Positions 1-8,573 of a DNA stretch of 56,172 nt are shown here, in pieces; positions within the stretch are counted from its first letter, which is position 1; each line of letters begins with the position of its first letter. The notes under the pieces are model-generated. The model was given only the letters and a program-made list of their open reading frames with translations, did no database searches and was not told the DNA's origin. Both the position numbers and the translations under genes were made by a program. Source of the stretch: Myxococcota bacterium (GTDB taxonomy: Bacteria; Myxococcota_A; Polyangia; Polyangiales; Houyiibacteriaceae); NCBI GenBank assembly GCA_028284955.1, contig JANQQS010000146.1:1-56172 (forward strand). The letters are read 5' to 3'.

Positions 1-85
1 GGCCGGACGCAAAGAAGCGGTTTCAACGATAAATCAGACTTCGAAACTTCCTCGGACTTCTTTGACAAATGGTAGGAAGTCCAAA

Positions 86-147
86 CTCCCCCGCCAGGAT
101 GCACGTGGCCTGGTTGTGTGGGGTCAAACTGCTGGGGCCCCGCCGCT
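86..147 (+). repeat. Direct repeat copy A (62 bp)
   Basis: A 62 bp unit beginning CTCCCCCGCCAGGATGCACG and ending CCCCGCCGCT recurs at 212-273 with only two mismatches. Both lie just beyond the 3' end of the minus-strand lipoprotein gene that stops at 371. The unit contains the self-complementary GGGGCCCC. There is no sign that it is coding. It looks like an intergenic repeat family rather than an insertion sequence. Confidence 0.85.
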
Positions 148-157
148 CTGTTGTCTA

Positions 158-241
158 GGGTCTGGCACCCAGACCCTCTCGTCGGTGTACAACCCCGCCG
201 ATTCACCCAAGCTCCCCCGCCAGGAAGCACGTGACCTGGTT
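158..241 (+). repeat. Dispersed palindromic repeat, left copy
   Basis: These 84 bp match the reverse complement of 56089-56172 at 79 of 84 positions by my own alignment. The copy starts with a perfect hairpin, GGGTCTGG-CAC-CCAGACCC (158-176), and runs into direct repeat copy B. Both copies have the same orientation relative to the gene they follow, since each lies downstream of the stop codon of an outward-facing gene. Confidence 0.9.
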
Positions 242-273
242 GTGTGGGGTCAAACTGCTGGGGCCCCGCCGCT
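212..273 (+). repeat. Direct repeat copy B (62 bp)
   Basis: This is the second copy of the unit at 86-147, with 60 of 62 positions identical. Its first ~30 bp are shared with the long repeat copy that also occurs at the right end of the window. The second half, through GGGGCCCCGCCGCT, occurs only in the two left copies. Confidence 0.85.
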
Positions 274-317
274 ACGCGGTGGGGCGGACGCGAAGCGGCC
301 GGCGGCGGGTGGGGGGA

Positions 318-367
318 CCCGTCGGGTCGTACCCGACGGGGGGAGGGTCTGCGGGGTCAGACCCTCC
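318..367. repeat. Two strong hairpins downstream of the lipoprotein gene
   Basis: Two perfect inverted repeats stand side by side. The first is CCCGTCGGGT-cgt-ACCCGACGGG (318-340, 10 bp arms). The second has 10 bp arms, GGAGGGTCTG / CAGACCCTCC, around a 6-nt loop (342-367). They lie 4-53 bp past the stop of the minus-strand gene ending at 371. They could stop or protect its transcript, but no T-tract follows, so a classic intrinsic terminator is not shown. Confidence 0.7.
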
Positions 368-370
368 AAA

Positions 371-1390
371 CTACAGGAGTTCGGGGAGCGCGGCTTGGGG
401 CACGAGGATGTAGCCGACATTGACGGTGGCTTCGAAGCCGTCGTGCTGGCAGTCAGAGCTCGGGTTGTTGTCTCCGGTCATGACGACAGTGAGGTTGTAG
501 TTGTCGGTGAGCGCGGCGCGAATGCCGAGGCGGCTTGCGGTTTGGTCGTCGAGGTCGATGAAGAATCGACCGTCTTCTTGGGTGGGGGGCAATCCGCATT
601 GCGGGTTGTCAGGGTCGACCGTCGGGATGTCCAAGCAAAAGAGCGCGTCGTTGTCGTTGGAGATTTCCAAACCGGCGATGTCCGACCAATCGTAGAGCGG
701 CCAGCTGACGCCGGTGAGGTCGGGTACGGGTTCCAGCATTGCGCCGGGCATCGATGCGTTGCGGGTGATGAGCAGTGCGCCGCCTTCGGCTCCGGAGCTC
801 GATGTGTTGCCTCCAAAGAGGAACAGGATGTCGTCATCGTATCGAAACTGTCCGTCTTCGCGTAGTGACCGCACCGAGATGTCTACGCTACAGAACACTG
901 CGGCCTCGCCCTCGGGCACGGAGAGCTGAGGTTTGAGGTCGCGAATTTGTTCCACGCGGGCGCGCGTTTCTTCATCGACGAGCGAAAGGTTGTCGCGATC
1001 GCTCGGTCCGTCGAGGTCGTCTTTGTCGGTCCACGGGCACTCTTCGGTGAGCGGTTCGAACGTGACCTGAACGGGCACCACGTTGTCCGCGGTCAGGCTG
1101 GAGCAGAGCACGTCGACCGGACAGCCGATAAAGGTCCGCTGGCCAGTCTCAGCTTCGCACGCGTTCAGCGCGGCCTCTTGCTCGGGGGTGAGGTTCTGAA
1201 ACGAGCCGTTTCCTGAGCCAGACGAGCCTGAGCCTGACGACGTAGCGTTCATTCCACCGTCGTTCTGTGTGCCGTCAGCGTTGCCGTTTTCATCGGTGCT
1301 GCAACCACCCGCTACCGCGAATAGAACCGATGCCAGTAGACCCACCAGCGTTGACGATGGATCGCTCGCTCGACGTTCGTATTCTTGCAT
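371..1390 (-). CDS. Predicted lipoprotein of unknown function
   Basis: A protein of about 339 residues. I chose the ATG at 1390 because it puts a normal lipoprotein signal right at the N-terminus: a hydrophobic stretch ending in AVAGGC, with Cys30 as the predicted lipidated residue. An upstream in-frame start would add 38 residues ahead of the signal. A Gly/Ser/Asn/Asp-rich linker (to about residue 65) follows, then a globular part with several cysteines. I recognise no family. It is the last gene of the minus-strand run below the polysaccharide genes, with 126 bp between it and the O-antigen-ligase gene. It may therefore be co-transcribed, but no functional link is proven. Downstream lie the hairpins at 318-367. 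Confidence 0.75.
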   Translation of the reverse strand: MQEYERRASDPSSTLVGLLASVLFAVAGGCSTDENGNADGTQNDGGMNATSSGSGSSGSGNGSFQNLTPEQEAALNACEAETGQRTFIGCPVDVLCSSLTADNVVPVQVTFEPLTEECPWTDKDDLDGPSDRDNLSLVDEETRARVEQIRDLKPQLSVPEGEAAVFCSVDISVRSLREDGQFRYDDDILFLFGGNTSSSGAEGGALLITRNASMPGAMLEPVPDLTGVSWPLYDWSDIAGLEISNDNDALFCLDIPTVDPDNPQCGLPPTQEDGRFFIDLDDQTASRLGIRAALTDNYNLTVVMTGDNNPSSDCQHDGFEATVNVGYILVPQAALPELL

Positions 1391-1516
1391 CCTTACAACC
1401 TCACCGCTTTGCCTGGGCTTGAATGGCGTTCCGGAATCTCGAGGTTTGAATTCTACGCGGTTGACATGCTTTTCGCTAGCCCAGGCGCGCCTTCGTCGTG
1501 TCACGTTCGCGCGAAT

Positions 1517-4135
1517 TCAGTTTGTTCGACGGGGTTTTCCGGACGTTTCGGCGCGCGTGCACGCGTTTTCGTCGTCGGGCGCTTCTTCGCAAAGTTGTGC
1601 GTAGATGAGCTGCGCTCGGATCGTGTCGCCCATTCGCTCCGAGAGAGAAGCCATCCGATACAAGGCGGTACGGCTCGGTACCAGGCGATGGGCATCCCGC
1701 CACGCGCCTCGTGCGCGGCCAAGGTTTCCCATGCGCTCTTCGAGATCGGCGAGCAGTCGGTAGGTAGCCGCAATGCTCGGCGTCGACCCCGCACGCGACG
1801 CGCGCAGGCGTGCGATGGTTTGCCGAACCGCGATCGGATTCGGTATGTCGGCGTAGGTTTGAGCGAGCGTCGCCCACAGGGGCCCAAGATCACCCTGAGT
1901 TTTGCTGACAGCGCGCCGGAGAAGTCGGACTGCTTGCTTGGGTTTGTTCTGCGCTCGCAGGAGCTCGGCGGACCACACATAAGGAAGCGGGCTCGTTGGG
2001 TGTTGGTGTCGCGCGCGTCGCGCGTGTTGATGGGCAGCCGTAACGCGGCCGGCCGCGAGCAGCCTTCGGACGATTCGGATGCGCGGAGGCAGCGCGCTCG
2101 AATGGCGGCGAAGCGTGGCGTCGTCCACCGCGGCCGCTGCAGCCGATTCGAGGGGTAAGCATGCGCCGAGCGCGAGGAGGTATTCTGCCGTCGCGTTTTT
2201 CGCGCCATGAGGTTTTCGGATTTCTGAAGATCGGCTTGCCGAAAAGGTCGCCGGAGAGCGGCGCGGGATCGATGCGAGGGCTCGCGCGGGAGTGATCTGA
2301 TCTTGCCCCAAGCGTTCGTGCAACGCGCACAGCCGCTTCGCGCTCTGCTCCGGCCCGCGCATCGCGGCTTCGCGCATTTCGAGCATCGCCTGGTCGGTTC
2401 GGCCGTGAGTGGCGAGAAAGTCTGCGGCTTCGAGGTGCGGACCAGGCCAACCTGGAGCCAGCGTCATCGCGCGTGATAGCCAGCGAAGCGCCTGCGCGTC
2501 GCCGTGCTGCGCGGCTTCCACTCCTGCAATGAGCAGCATTGATGGTTCTGAGGGATGAAGGGACACCGCGCGCGTCAGCGTGCTGCGAAACGCGGTTCGA
2601 TTTCCGCTGCGCACGTGCGTCATGAGTGAATGGTTCGACTGCGAGACGCTGCTCGCGGCCACGGTGGGGGTGGTGATGGCGATGACCAGTGCGCTGGCGC
2701 CCGCTATGATCATCGGCCCTCGATTCGGAGCGGCGATGCTCGAAAGCGAGGTTGGCGGAAACGACTGAAAACGATTCGGATCCTTACCGAGGTTTCCGCG
2801 CCTGCCGCGGGGCGCGACAAGCGTGCCCAGCATCACGGAAACCAATAGTGCGATCGCGGGCAGCTCGAGGCTGAAATCGACAAGGTTGTGGGTCGCGATG
2901 ACCAACACGCCCACGAAAGCACCGATGGACGAGCTCGACTGAATCTTTTTTCCGATTGCCCAGAGCGCTGCCCCGAGGCCCGCGAGCCAGAGCGTTCCAA
3001 ATAGTAGACCCCATTCGCTGAGCCATTGAGTCACCAGGTTTTCTGGGTATTCGAAGCGAAAGAGCGACCCGTGGTGGCTGACGAATGCCGTCGAGAATGC
3101 CCCTCGTCCAATTCCGAGAGGAGGCGCGTTGAGGGCAAAGGATGCGCTTTCGCGGAGCAACTCGAGTTTGCCGAAGTCGGTTCGGCTGAGCTCCGACGCG
3201 ATGCGCGGGCCCGCAATGTAGGCGGAGAGCCCGAGGGTTCCTGCGGTTGCTGCGCCGGCCGCAACGATCGTGACGCGGCGATCTCTCCGTCGTCGCGAAG
3301 TCAGCAGAGTGATGAAGAGTACGACCCCAGCCAAGAGCGCCGCGATGCCGCCACGAGAAAGAGTCATCATGCAGGTTGCGCCGGTGAGGGTTGCGCATAC
3401 GAGCCATATGCCGCGACTTTCTCGGTTTTTGTCGAGTCCGAGCCCCAGCGAAACCATCGTCGTGAGCCCGAGGAAGCCGGCCAGGTTGTTGGTATTGATG
3501 AGCGGAGTAAGCAACTGCACGTTGCCAAACTTAGGGCGGTACACCCCGAACAGTTCGCGCAGGCCGGCGGCGGCGTGAAGCAAGCCAATGACGGCCATGA
3601 CCGCTCCCGCGATCGCCACCATTTTCCATATTAACGAACGGTAGCCGTGAGTCGTCAACGTAGCACCCGCGAGGTAGCCACAGCAGATCAGGCAGGCGGT
3701 GGTGAGCGCATAGGCCGTGGCTCCCGGGGACTGCGTCAGCGCGACGAAGTAGGGCTCGGGCGCGCCCACAAGCTCCGCCGTTTCGCGGGCCGCGAGCAAG
3801 CTTTGAGGAGCGAGCCACCCAGTGAGAAACGAGGGGAGGGGCGTTGCCTGCAGCGCGGTGCATCCAAGCCCTGCAAACAGCAACCATGCCACGCGGGACG
3901 ACAGGCGTGAATGCCAACCGGGAGTGGAGAATGCGAGCATGCCCGCCATGACGCAGGCGACCACGCCGAGCGATGTGGCGGCCCAGGGCGGAATCCCACC
4001 GAGGAGCATCGGGCCCAACACGATCAAACATGCCATCAAGACGAGCGAAACGGGAACGGCGAGTCGAACGATTTTGGCGTCGGGGGTCGTGGCTCGCGGT
4101 CGCGAGCCTAGCAATGCATCCTCTCGGTGTTCCAT
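1517..4135 (-). CDS. O-antigen ligase/Wzy-family membrane protein with C-terminal TPR region
   Basis: An 872-residue protein. Residues ~20-450 form about a dozen membrane segments with the loop signature of the Wzy_C/O-antigen ligase family, including LINTNNLAGFLGL near residue 210 and LSRGG near 260. Residues ~510-870 are soluble and read as degenerate TPR helices with many paired Ala/Leu/Arg helices (for example WLSRAMTLAPGWPGPHLEAA). This architecture is common in large-genome bacteria, where the enzyme polymerises or attaches lipid-linked polysaccharide on the periplasmic side. Its start overlaps the sulfotransferase gene by 28 bp, so the two are translationally linked. Whether it is a ligase (WaaL) or a polymerase (Wzy) cannot be decided from sequence. 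A separate Wzy-like protein at 5137-6582 makes the ligase role slightly likelier. Confidence 0.85.
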   Translation of the reverse strand: MEHREDALLGSRPRATTPDAKIVRLAVPVSLVLMACLIVLGPMLLGGIPPWAATSLGVVACVMAGMLAFSTPGWHSRLSSRVAWLLFAGLGCTALQATPLPSFLTGWLAPQSLLAARETAELVGAPEPYFVALTQSPGATAYALTTACLICCGYLAGATLTTHGYRSLIWKMVAIAGAVMAVIGLLHAAAGLRELFGVYRPKFGNVQLLTPLINTNNLAGFLGLTTMVSLGLGLDKNRESRGIWLVCATLTGATCMMTLSRGGIAALLAGVVLFITLLTSRRRRDRRVTIVAAGAATAGTLGLSAYIAGPRIASELSRTDFGKLELLRESASFALNAPPLGIGRGAFSTAFVSHHGSLFRFEYPENLVTQWLSEWGLLFGTLWLAGLGAALWAIGKKIQSSSSIGAFVGVLVIATHNLVDFSLELPAIALLVSVMLGTLVAPRGRRGNLGKDPNRFQSFPPTSLSSIAAPNRGPMIIAGASALVIAITTPTVAASSVSQSNHSLMTHVRSGNRTAFRSTLTRAVSLHPSEPSMLLIAGVEAAQHGDAQALRWLSRAMTLAPGWPGPHLEAADFLATHGRTDQAMLEMREAAMRGPEQSAKRLCALHERLGQDQITPARALASIPRRSPATFSASRSSEIRKPHGAKNATAEYLLALGACLPLESAAAAAVDDATLRRHSSALPPRIRIVRRLLAAGRVTAAHQHARRARHQHPTSPLPYVWSAELLRAQNKPKQAVRLLRRAVSKTQGDLGPLWATLAQTYADIPNPIAVRQTIARLRASRAGSTPSIAATYRLLADLEERMGNLGRARGAWRDAHRLVPSRTALYRMASLSERMGDTIRAQLIYAQLCEEAPDDENACTRAETSGKPRRTN

Positions 4136-5133
4136 TTCGTCGTGTCGATGCCGAAATCCGCAGCTAACCGCTCATTGTAGGGAGCGAAGTGCCGGTCCAA
4201 AGCGAGTAACGTTTCAAGTTCTTCTTCGGTTTTGGAGGGCCCTCGCGGCGGCTTCTGAATCGCCAGATAGAGTTGCTTGACGTGAGCCCGCAGTTCCGAA
4301 ACAGAAACGCTTCGGCTCGTGAACGGAACAGGCATGCTTCGGGGGAGATACCGAGCCACGTGGCGGGCCGCGCGGTGAAACCGCGGATTGCGGATGCGGT
4401 AGGTCTGGTTGTGGGCGGAGTAATCAAAGTTCGAGAAAAACTCGGGGTCGATATTCAGAAAGTCCGATACCCGCTGGAGTATGCCTCGCGGGTTGTCGCG
4501 AAGATCCTCGTAGAGCAGCACTAGGATATTCTCTTTCCCGAACGCCACCCTCCAGTGTGATAAGTAGTCAGCGTACTGGCTGTACTTGATATCGCGCTGA
4601 AGTACAAACGTGCTTTGCGGAGTTTTGATGCGGCGGGCGAGCTCAGAGGGCTGGTTCTGGGCCAACTCGACGTAGTCCGCGAACCCTGTTGAACGGGAAA
4701 TATTGCCCAAATTGTGGCTCGTGTACTGAAACGAGGAGAACACTCGGTCCGCGGGGTTGCGCAGCAAAAAGAGGATCTTGGGTTGGGGCCGGAGGTTCGA
4801 GAGAACCTTCAGGGCGGTTTGCTGATAGATGTAGTGGGTGGTCGCTTCAAGGGTGATTAACCCTTTTGGCGCATCCAGGTGTTGAAAGAACTCTGCGTAG
4901 CCATCAAGGCCTTTTGCGCGGTAACCCCCGCGTGGCGGACTCAGCGGGTGGCCCTCGTCCATCAAGTAGAACGTTTCCTTCGGAGAGGAGCCGCCGATGC
5001 GGGGGTGTGCGTCAAGCCAGCGAAACAGTGTGCTGGTGCCGCACTTCGGCGCGCCTGCGAGCACCACCTGAGGAAGGACAGGTGCGCTTCGCGAAGGCCG
5101 TTTCGGGAGCGAAGGCTGTTGGGTACGATGCAT
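4108..5133 (-). CDS. PAPS-dependent sulfotransferase
   Basis: A 341-residue soluble protein of the sulfotransferase family. The 5'-phosphosulfate loop is visible at about residues 27-36 (GAPKCGTSTLF, preceded by a beta strand VVLA). The 3'-phosphate site is near residues 121-135 (LLRNPADRVFSSFQ). It also has an early KETFYLMDEG motif, as in bacterial heparan-sulfate-like and Stf-type enzymes. It would move sulfate from PAPS to a sugar hydroxyl or amine. It lies in the middle of the polysaccharide operon, 3 bp after the Wzy-like gene and overlapping the ligase gene. This suggests that the polysaccharide made here is sulfated. The acceptor sugar cannot be read from the sequence. Confidence 0.88.
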   Translation of the reverse strand: MHRTQQPSLPKRPSRSAPVLPQVVLAGAPKCGTSTLFRWLDAHPRIGGSSPKETFYLMDEGHPLSPPRGGYRAKGLDGYAEFFQHLDAPKGLITLEATTHYIYQQTALKVLSNLRPQPKILFLLRNPADRVFSSFQYTSHNLGNISRSTGFADYVELAQNQPSELARRIKTPQSTFVLQRDIKYSQYADYLSHWRVAFGKENILVLLYEDLRDNPRGILQRVSDFLNIDPEFFSNFDYSAHNQTYRIRNPRFHRAARHVARYLPRSMPVPFTSRSVSVSELRAHVKQLYLAIQKPPRGPSKTEEELETLLALDRHFAPYNERLAADFGIDTTKWNTERMHC

Positions 5134-5136
5134 GGG

Positions 5137-6582
5137 CTACGCTGACTTCAGAGCTCCGCGAGCAGGTAGGGGAGAGGGCGCGACGCTGGCGTGTTTGGCC
5201 ACGCCAACGAATCGCAGGATAAGGTAGACCGGTAGCGCGTATTGCAGCGTGGACGACAACGCGGCGAGCGTCGGCGCGAAATACACCAGAAGCACGCCGT
5301 AAAGCACCACTACGTTGGGGTCTTTGGATCGTTCGAGCAACCATTCGTAGAGGCCTCGCTGTACACCGCCCCAGAGAAACATGCCGATGACGATGCCGAT
5401 CCACGCAAAGTTCGCGTAGAGCGCTCCCAAATAAACCGTGGGAATACGAAGCCCGACCAAGTTCCACATAATGCGGCTATCGCGCCATTTGAAGTGCGTA
5501 TGCTTATCTTTCCAAAGCCAGCGCGGAACGAGCATGCCGACGAGCCCGTACCATGTTTTGCCGACCAGATAGTCGTATCGATCGGGGAAATGGTAGAACA
5601 CCACCGCGAGAGCCTCGAAACGAGTTCGGTCGCGCTCGTGTTCGGCGAGAACTTTGTCCGGTCGATAGGTTTGTACCGAGGCTTGGTCGCGCAGATGGTC
5701 TTCCCGATATTGGCCAAGGACGCTGCTGATGATCAGGGCGACGAATCCGAGAGCGATGATCGCGGTCATGGGCACGCGCTTCTTCAAATAGTGCGCGCAG
5801 ATGAAGAGCACGATGCCCATGTAGACGATTTCTCCGCGCTGCCCGAGTCGGGTGACCATGAGACCGACCAAGACAGCCACGATTCCGACCGCGTACAATG
5901 CGGGCGAAGTGGGCCGAGCGAGTAGCCGAGCGGCGACCAAGTAAATGGGTACGAGAGCGATCAACACTCCGCGGTTGAGCCAGGTAATGGTCGGGTCGTC
6001 CCGCCACACCGCCTTGCCTTCTCCGAGCATGGTGGCGTCGAAAATGTTTCCGCCGATTTTGGACTGGAGATATCCGTATGCGCCCAAGAAGATGACTCCA
6101 CACACCACCATCGCGAGCACCAAGCGGCTCTGGACCCACTCCTGACCGACGATTCGTGTGGGCCACCACGATCGAAACCGGGTTCCAAAGTTCGAGTAGT
6201 ATCCGGCGTAAAACGCGAGGCGTCCGAGCACCAAGGCGAGAATCACTGTCTGTGCCAGCTCGACTCGAGAGTACCGCGTCATAAAGGGCAGCAGCTCGAA
6301 GCGCACGCTCCCTGCTGCGGCGATCGCAAAAAAGCTCGCGGCAAGCCGGAGCGTTCCCGTGGCGGCCGTGTATCCTACCGGACTGAACACATCGGCGGTT
6401 TTCGGCCAAAGAAGCGGCCACGCGTACACCACGATGGCGACGAAAAAGTAGGGAAGCACAGCCACGAGATCCGGCGCCGTGCTGTCGGTCATCCACACCA
6501 GCGCCGCGGCGATGGCGCAAATGGATGTCAGTCGGCGTAAGACTGGCGTGCGAGGAGTGGGCTGAGGCTCGAGTTCGTTCAA
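5137..6582 (-). CDS. Wzy-like polysaccharide polymerase (multi-pass membrane protein)
   Basis: A 481-residue, highly hydrophobic protein with about 11-12 membrane segments. A large polar loop at residues ~330-390 contains FYHFPDRYDYLVGKTWYG and a Trp/Lys/Arg-rich stretch, which is typical of EpsG/O-antigen-polymerase-type proteins. By family it would join repeat units on the outer face of the inner membrane. The start codon overlaps the stop of the upstream dehydratase gene (ATGA at 6579-6582), and the sulfotransferase follows 3 bp after its stop, so it sits inside one transcription unit. Sequence identity within this family is low, so the call rests on topology and neighbours. Confidence 0.72.
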   Translation of the reverse strand: MNELEPQPTPRTPVLRRLTSICAIAAALVWMTDSTAPDLVAVLPYFFVAIVVYAWPLLWPKTADVFSPVGYTAATGTLRLAASFFAIAAAGSVRFELLPFMTRYSRVELAQTVILALVLGRLAFYAGYYSNFGTRFRSWWPTRIVGQEWVQSRLVLAMVVCGVIFLGAYGYLQSKIGGNIFDATMLGEGKAVWRDDPTITWLNRGVLIALVPIYLVAARLLARPTSPALYAVGIVAVLVGLMVTRLGQRGEIVYMGIVLFICAHYLKKRVPMTAIIALGFVALIISSVLGQYREDHLRDQASVQTYRPDKVLAEHERDRTRFEALAVVFYHFPDRYDYLVGKTWYGLVGMLVPRWLWKDKHTHFKWRDSRIMWNLVGLRIPTVYLGALYANFAWIGIVIGMFLWGGVQRGLYEWLLERSKDPNVVVLYGVLLVYFAPTLAALSSTLQYALPVYLILRFVGVAKHASVAPSPLPARGALKSA

Positions 6583-8570
6583 TTGCGGTGAGCTGCGGGA
6601 CGGAGTGGAAGCATAGGTGCGCCCCCGGTTTCGGGGCGGCGAGCGTCCGAGGAGCGTCGCGACGCGGCCTTGTCGGTATTTGCTCGCTTGGGCGGCTCTC
6701 GTTCGGGGAGTGCGTACTCCGGAACCGCATGTTTGAGCGCGCTACGAATGTCGTGTTGTTGGTTTGTCTGGTACGCGGCACCGAGCGCGTTGAGCTGCGC
6801 CTGTAGTGAATCCCACGCGGACGGCTGAAGTTTTCCAACAAAGATCTTGGGATGACGGGTTTTGGCTGCGTTCTCAGCCTGCACGGAGAGTTCTTCGAAC
6901 AGTTTTTCTCCCGGCCGAATGCCCGAGAACACGATGTCGATGTCGTGATCTGGCTTGAGACCCGAGAGCGAAATCAAATCGCGTGCGAGGTCGACGATTT
7001 TGACCGGTTCGCCCATGTCCAAGATGAAAATCTCGCCGCCCGTTCCCATGCTTCCCGCTTGCAGCACGAGCTGGCATGCTTCGGGAATGGTCATGAAGTA
7101 ACGGCACATCTCCGGGTGGGTCACCGTCACCGGGCCGCCGCGCTTGATCTGGTCTCTGAAAATGGGCACGACGCTCCCCGCGCTGTCGAGCACATTGCCA
7201 AAGCGTACCGCCGTGAAGCGGGTCTCGCTTCGCTCGGAAAGCGCTTGAATGTACAGCTCGGCCATGCGCTTGGTCGCGCCCATCACCGACGTCGGGTTTA
7301 CGGCCTTGTCGGTCGAGATCATCACGAACGCAGACACTCCGAACGCGTGCGATACGTCAGCGATGGCTTTCGTTCCGAGGACGTTGTTCTTGACCGCTTC
7401 CCCCGGGTTCCATTCCATCATCGGCACGTGCTTATGCGCCGCTGCATGAAAGACGACCTCGGGCCGTTCGTCACCGAAGATCGCGCGGAGCCGTTCGCTA
7501 TCGGCCACGTCGGCCACGAGCGGGATGATTTCGACATCGGCATGTCGTTGGGTGAGTTCGCGGTGAACAAAAAACAGGCTGTTCTCTGCGCGCTCCAGCA
7601 GCAACAACCGCTTCGGCCCAAACCGGACGATTTGACGACACAGTTCAGATCCGATGCTCCCGCCCGCCCCACTCACCAGCACCACGCGATCGCGAACCAC
7701 CTTCGAAATCGCATCCTCGTCGAGCACCACGGGGTCGCGGCGAAGTAAATCTTCGATCGCCACGTCTCGGATGCGGCTGATTTTGGCTCGCCCGTCGACC
7801 ATCTCGTAGAGGCCAGGGATCATCTTGGCGGGGACGCCGGCTGCCTCACATCGCGCGGAGAATCGGCGAATGACCGAGCCCGGTGCCGCCGCGACCGCGA
7901 TCAGAACCTGTTTGGCGCCGGTTCGTTCGCAGAGTGCTGGAAGCTCTTCCGTGCTGCCGAGGACACGAATGCCGTGGAGGATGGTGCCGTGCTTGAGGAT
8001 ATCGTCGTCGACGAATCCCACCGGCTTGATGCCGAGGTCAGGACGCTTTTCGATTTCCTTGGCGACCATGAGCCCGGCTTGTCCTGCACCCACCACCAGC
8101 GTCGGGATAGACTCGCCTGGGGTGGTCTTACGGTGAGTGGCCTGAGTGGCTCGCTCGGCGCGAATTCTGCGCGCGACGCGCACGCCCACCACCGCGATGC
8201 AGGCCAGTGAAAAGTCGATCGCGAGCACACCGAGGGGAATCAGTCCGCGGCGCAATGCCGGGTAGTCGTGATGAAGCATGCCCGTGCCGAGCCGAACCGC
8301 GAGCAGCACCGTCGTGCCGAGCCCAAGTCCAACCACGATACGCATCGCTTCGCGCAAACCGACAAAGCGCCAGGGAAAGCGAGGCACTCCGAGCGCGTAG
8401 AGAAATAGGTATTTAAGTACAACAGCGTAGGGCAGCGTGAAGACCCACTGCCGAATCGCCGACCAAGGCGGGTCCCAGTCAAAGCGGAGGAGAAAGCCCA
8501 GGGTGTACGCGGCGGTGAGTACCGCGAGGTCCACCAGGGTTTCGCCTACGCGTCTGTACACACGCACCAT
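6579..8570 (-). CDS. Membrane-bound nucleoside-diphosphate sugar 4,6-dehydratase (CapD/PglF/WbpM family)
   Basis: A 663-residue protein. Residues ~10-130 hold four membrane segments. Residues ~155-260 are a first nucleotide-binding fold (VVGAGQAGLMVAKEI). Residues ~295-600 are the catalytic SDR domain, with the NAD loop GAGGSIGSE at 301-309 and the active-site region STDKAVNPTSVMGATKR at 419-435, including the Met430-x3-Lys434 pair used by this family in place of Tyr-x3-Lys. Members convert UDP-GlcNAc to the 4-keto-6-deoxy sugar, the first step to diamino- or deoxy-sugars. The full two-fold length (around 600-660) is normal. It starts 3 bp after the epimerase stop. The low-complexity C-terminal tail (after ~620) is Arg/Ala/Pro-rich. 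Confidence 0.92.
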   Translation of the reverse strand: MVRVYRRVGETLVDLAVLTAAYTLGFLLRFDWDPPWSAIRQWVFTLPYAVVLKYLFLYALGVPRFPWRFVGLREAMRIVVGLGLGTTVLLAVRLGTGMLHHDYPALRRGLIPLGVLAIDFSLACIAVVGVRVARRIRAERATQATHRKTTPGESIPTLVVGAGQAGLMVAKEIEKRPDLGIKPVGFVDDDILKHGTILHGIRVLGSTEELPALCERTGAKQVLIAVAAAPGSVIRRFSARCEAAGVPAKMIPGLYEMVDGRAKISRIRDVAIEDLLRRDPVVLDEDAISKVVRDRVVLVSGAGGSIGSELCRQIVRFGPKRLLLLERAENSLFFVHRELTQRHADVEIIPLVADVADSERLRAIFGDERPEVVFHAAAHKHVPMMEWNPGEAVKNNVLGTKAIADVSHAFGVSAFVMISTDKAVNPTSVMGATKRMAELYIQALSERSETRFTAVRFGNVLDSAGSVVPIFRDQIKRGGPVTVTHPEMCRYFMTIPEACQLVLQAGSMGTGGEIFILDMGEPVKIVDLARDLISLSGLKPDHDIDIVFSGIRPGEKLFEELSVQAENAAKTRHPKIFVGKLQPSAWDSLQAQLNALGAAYQTNQQHDIRSALKHAVPEYALPEREPPKRANTDKAASRRSSDARRPETGGAPMLPLRPAAHRN

Positions 8571-8573
8571 AGA

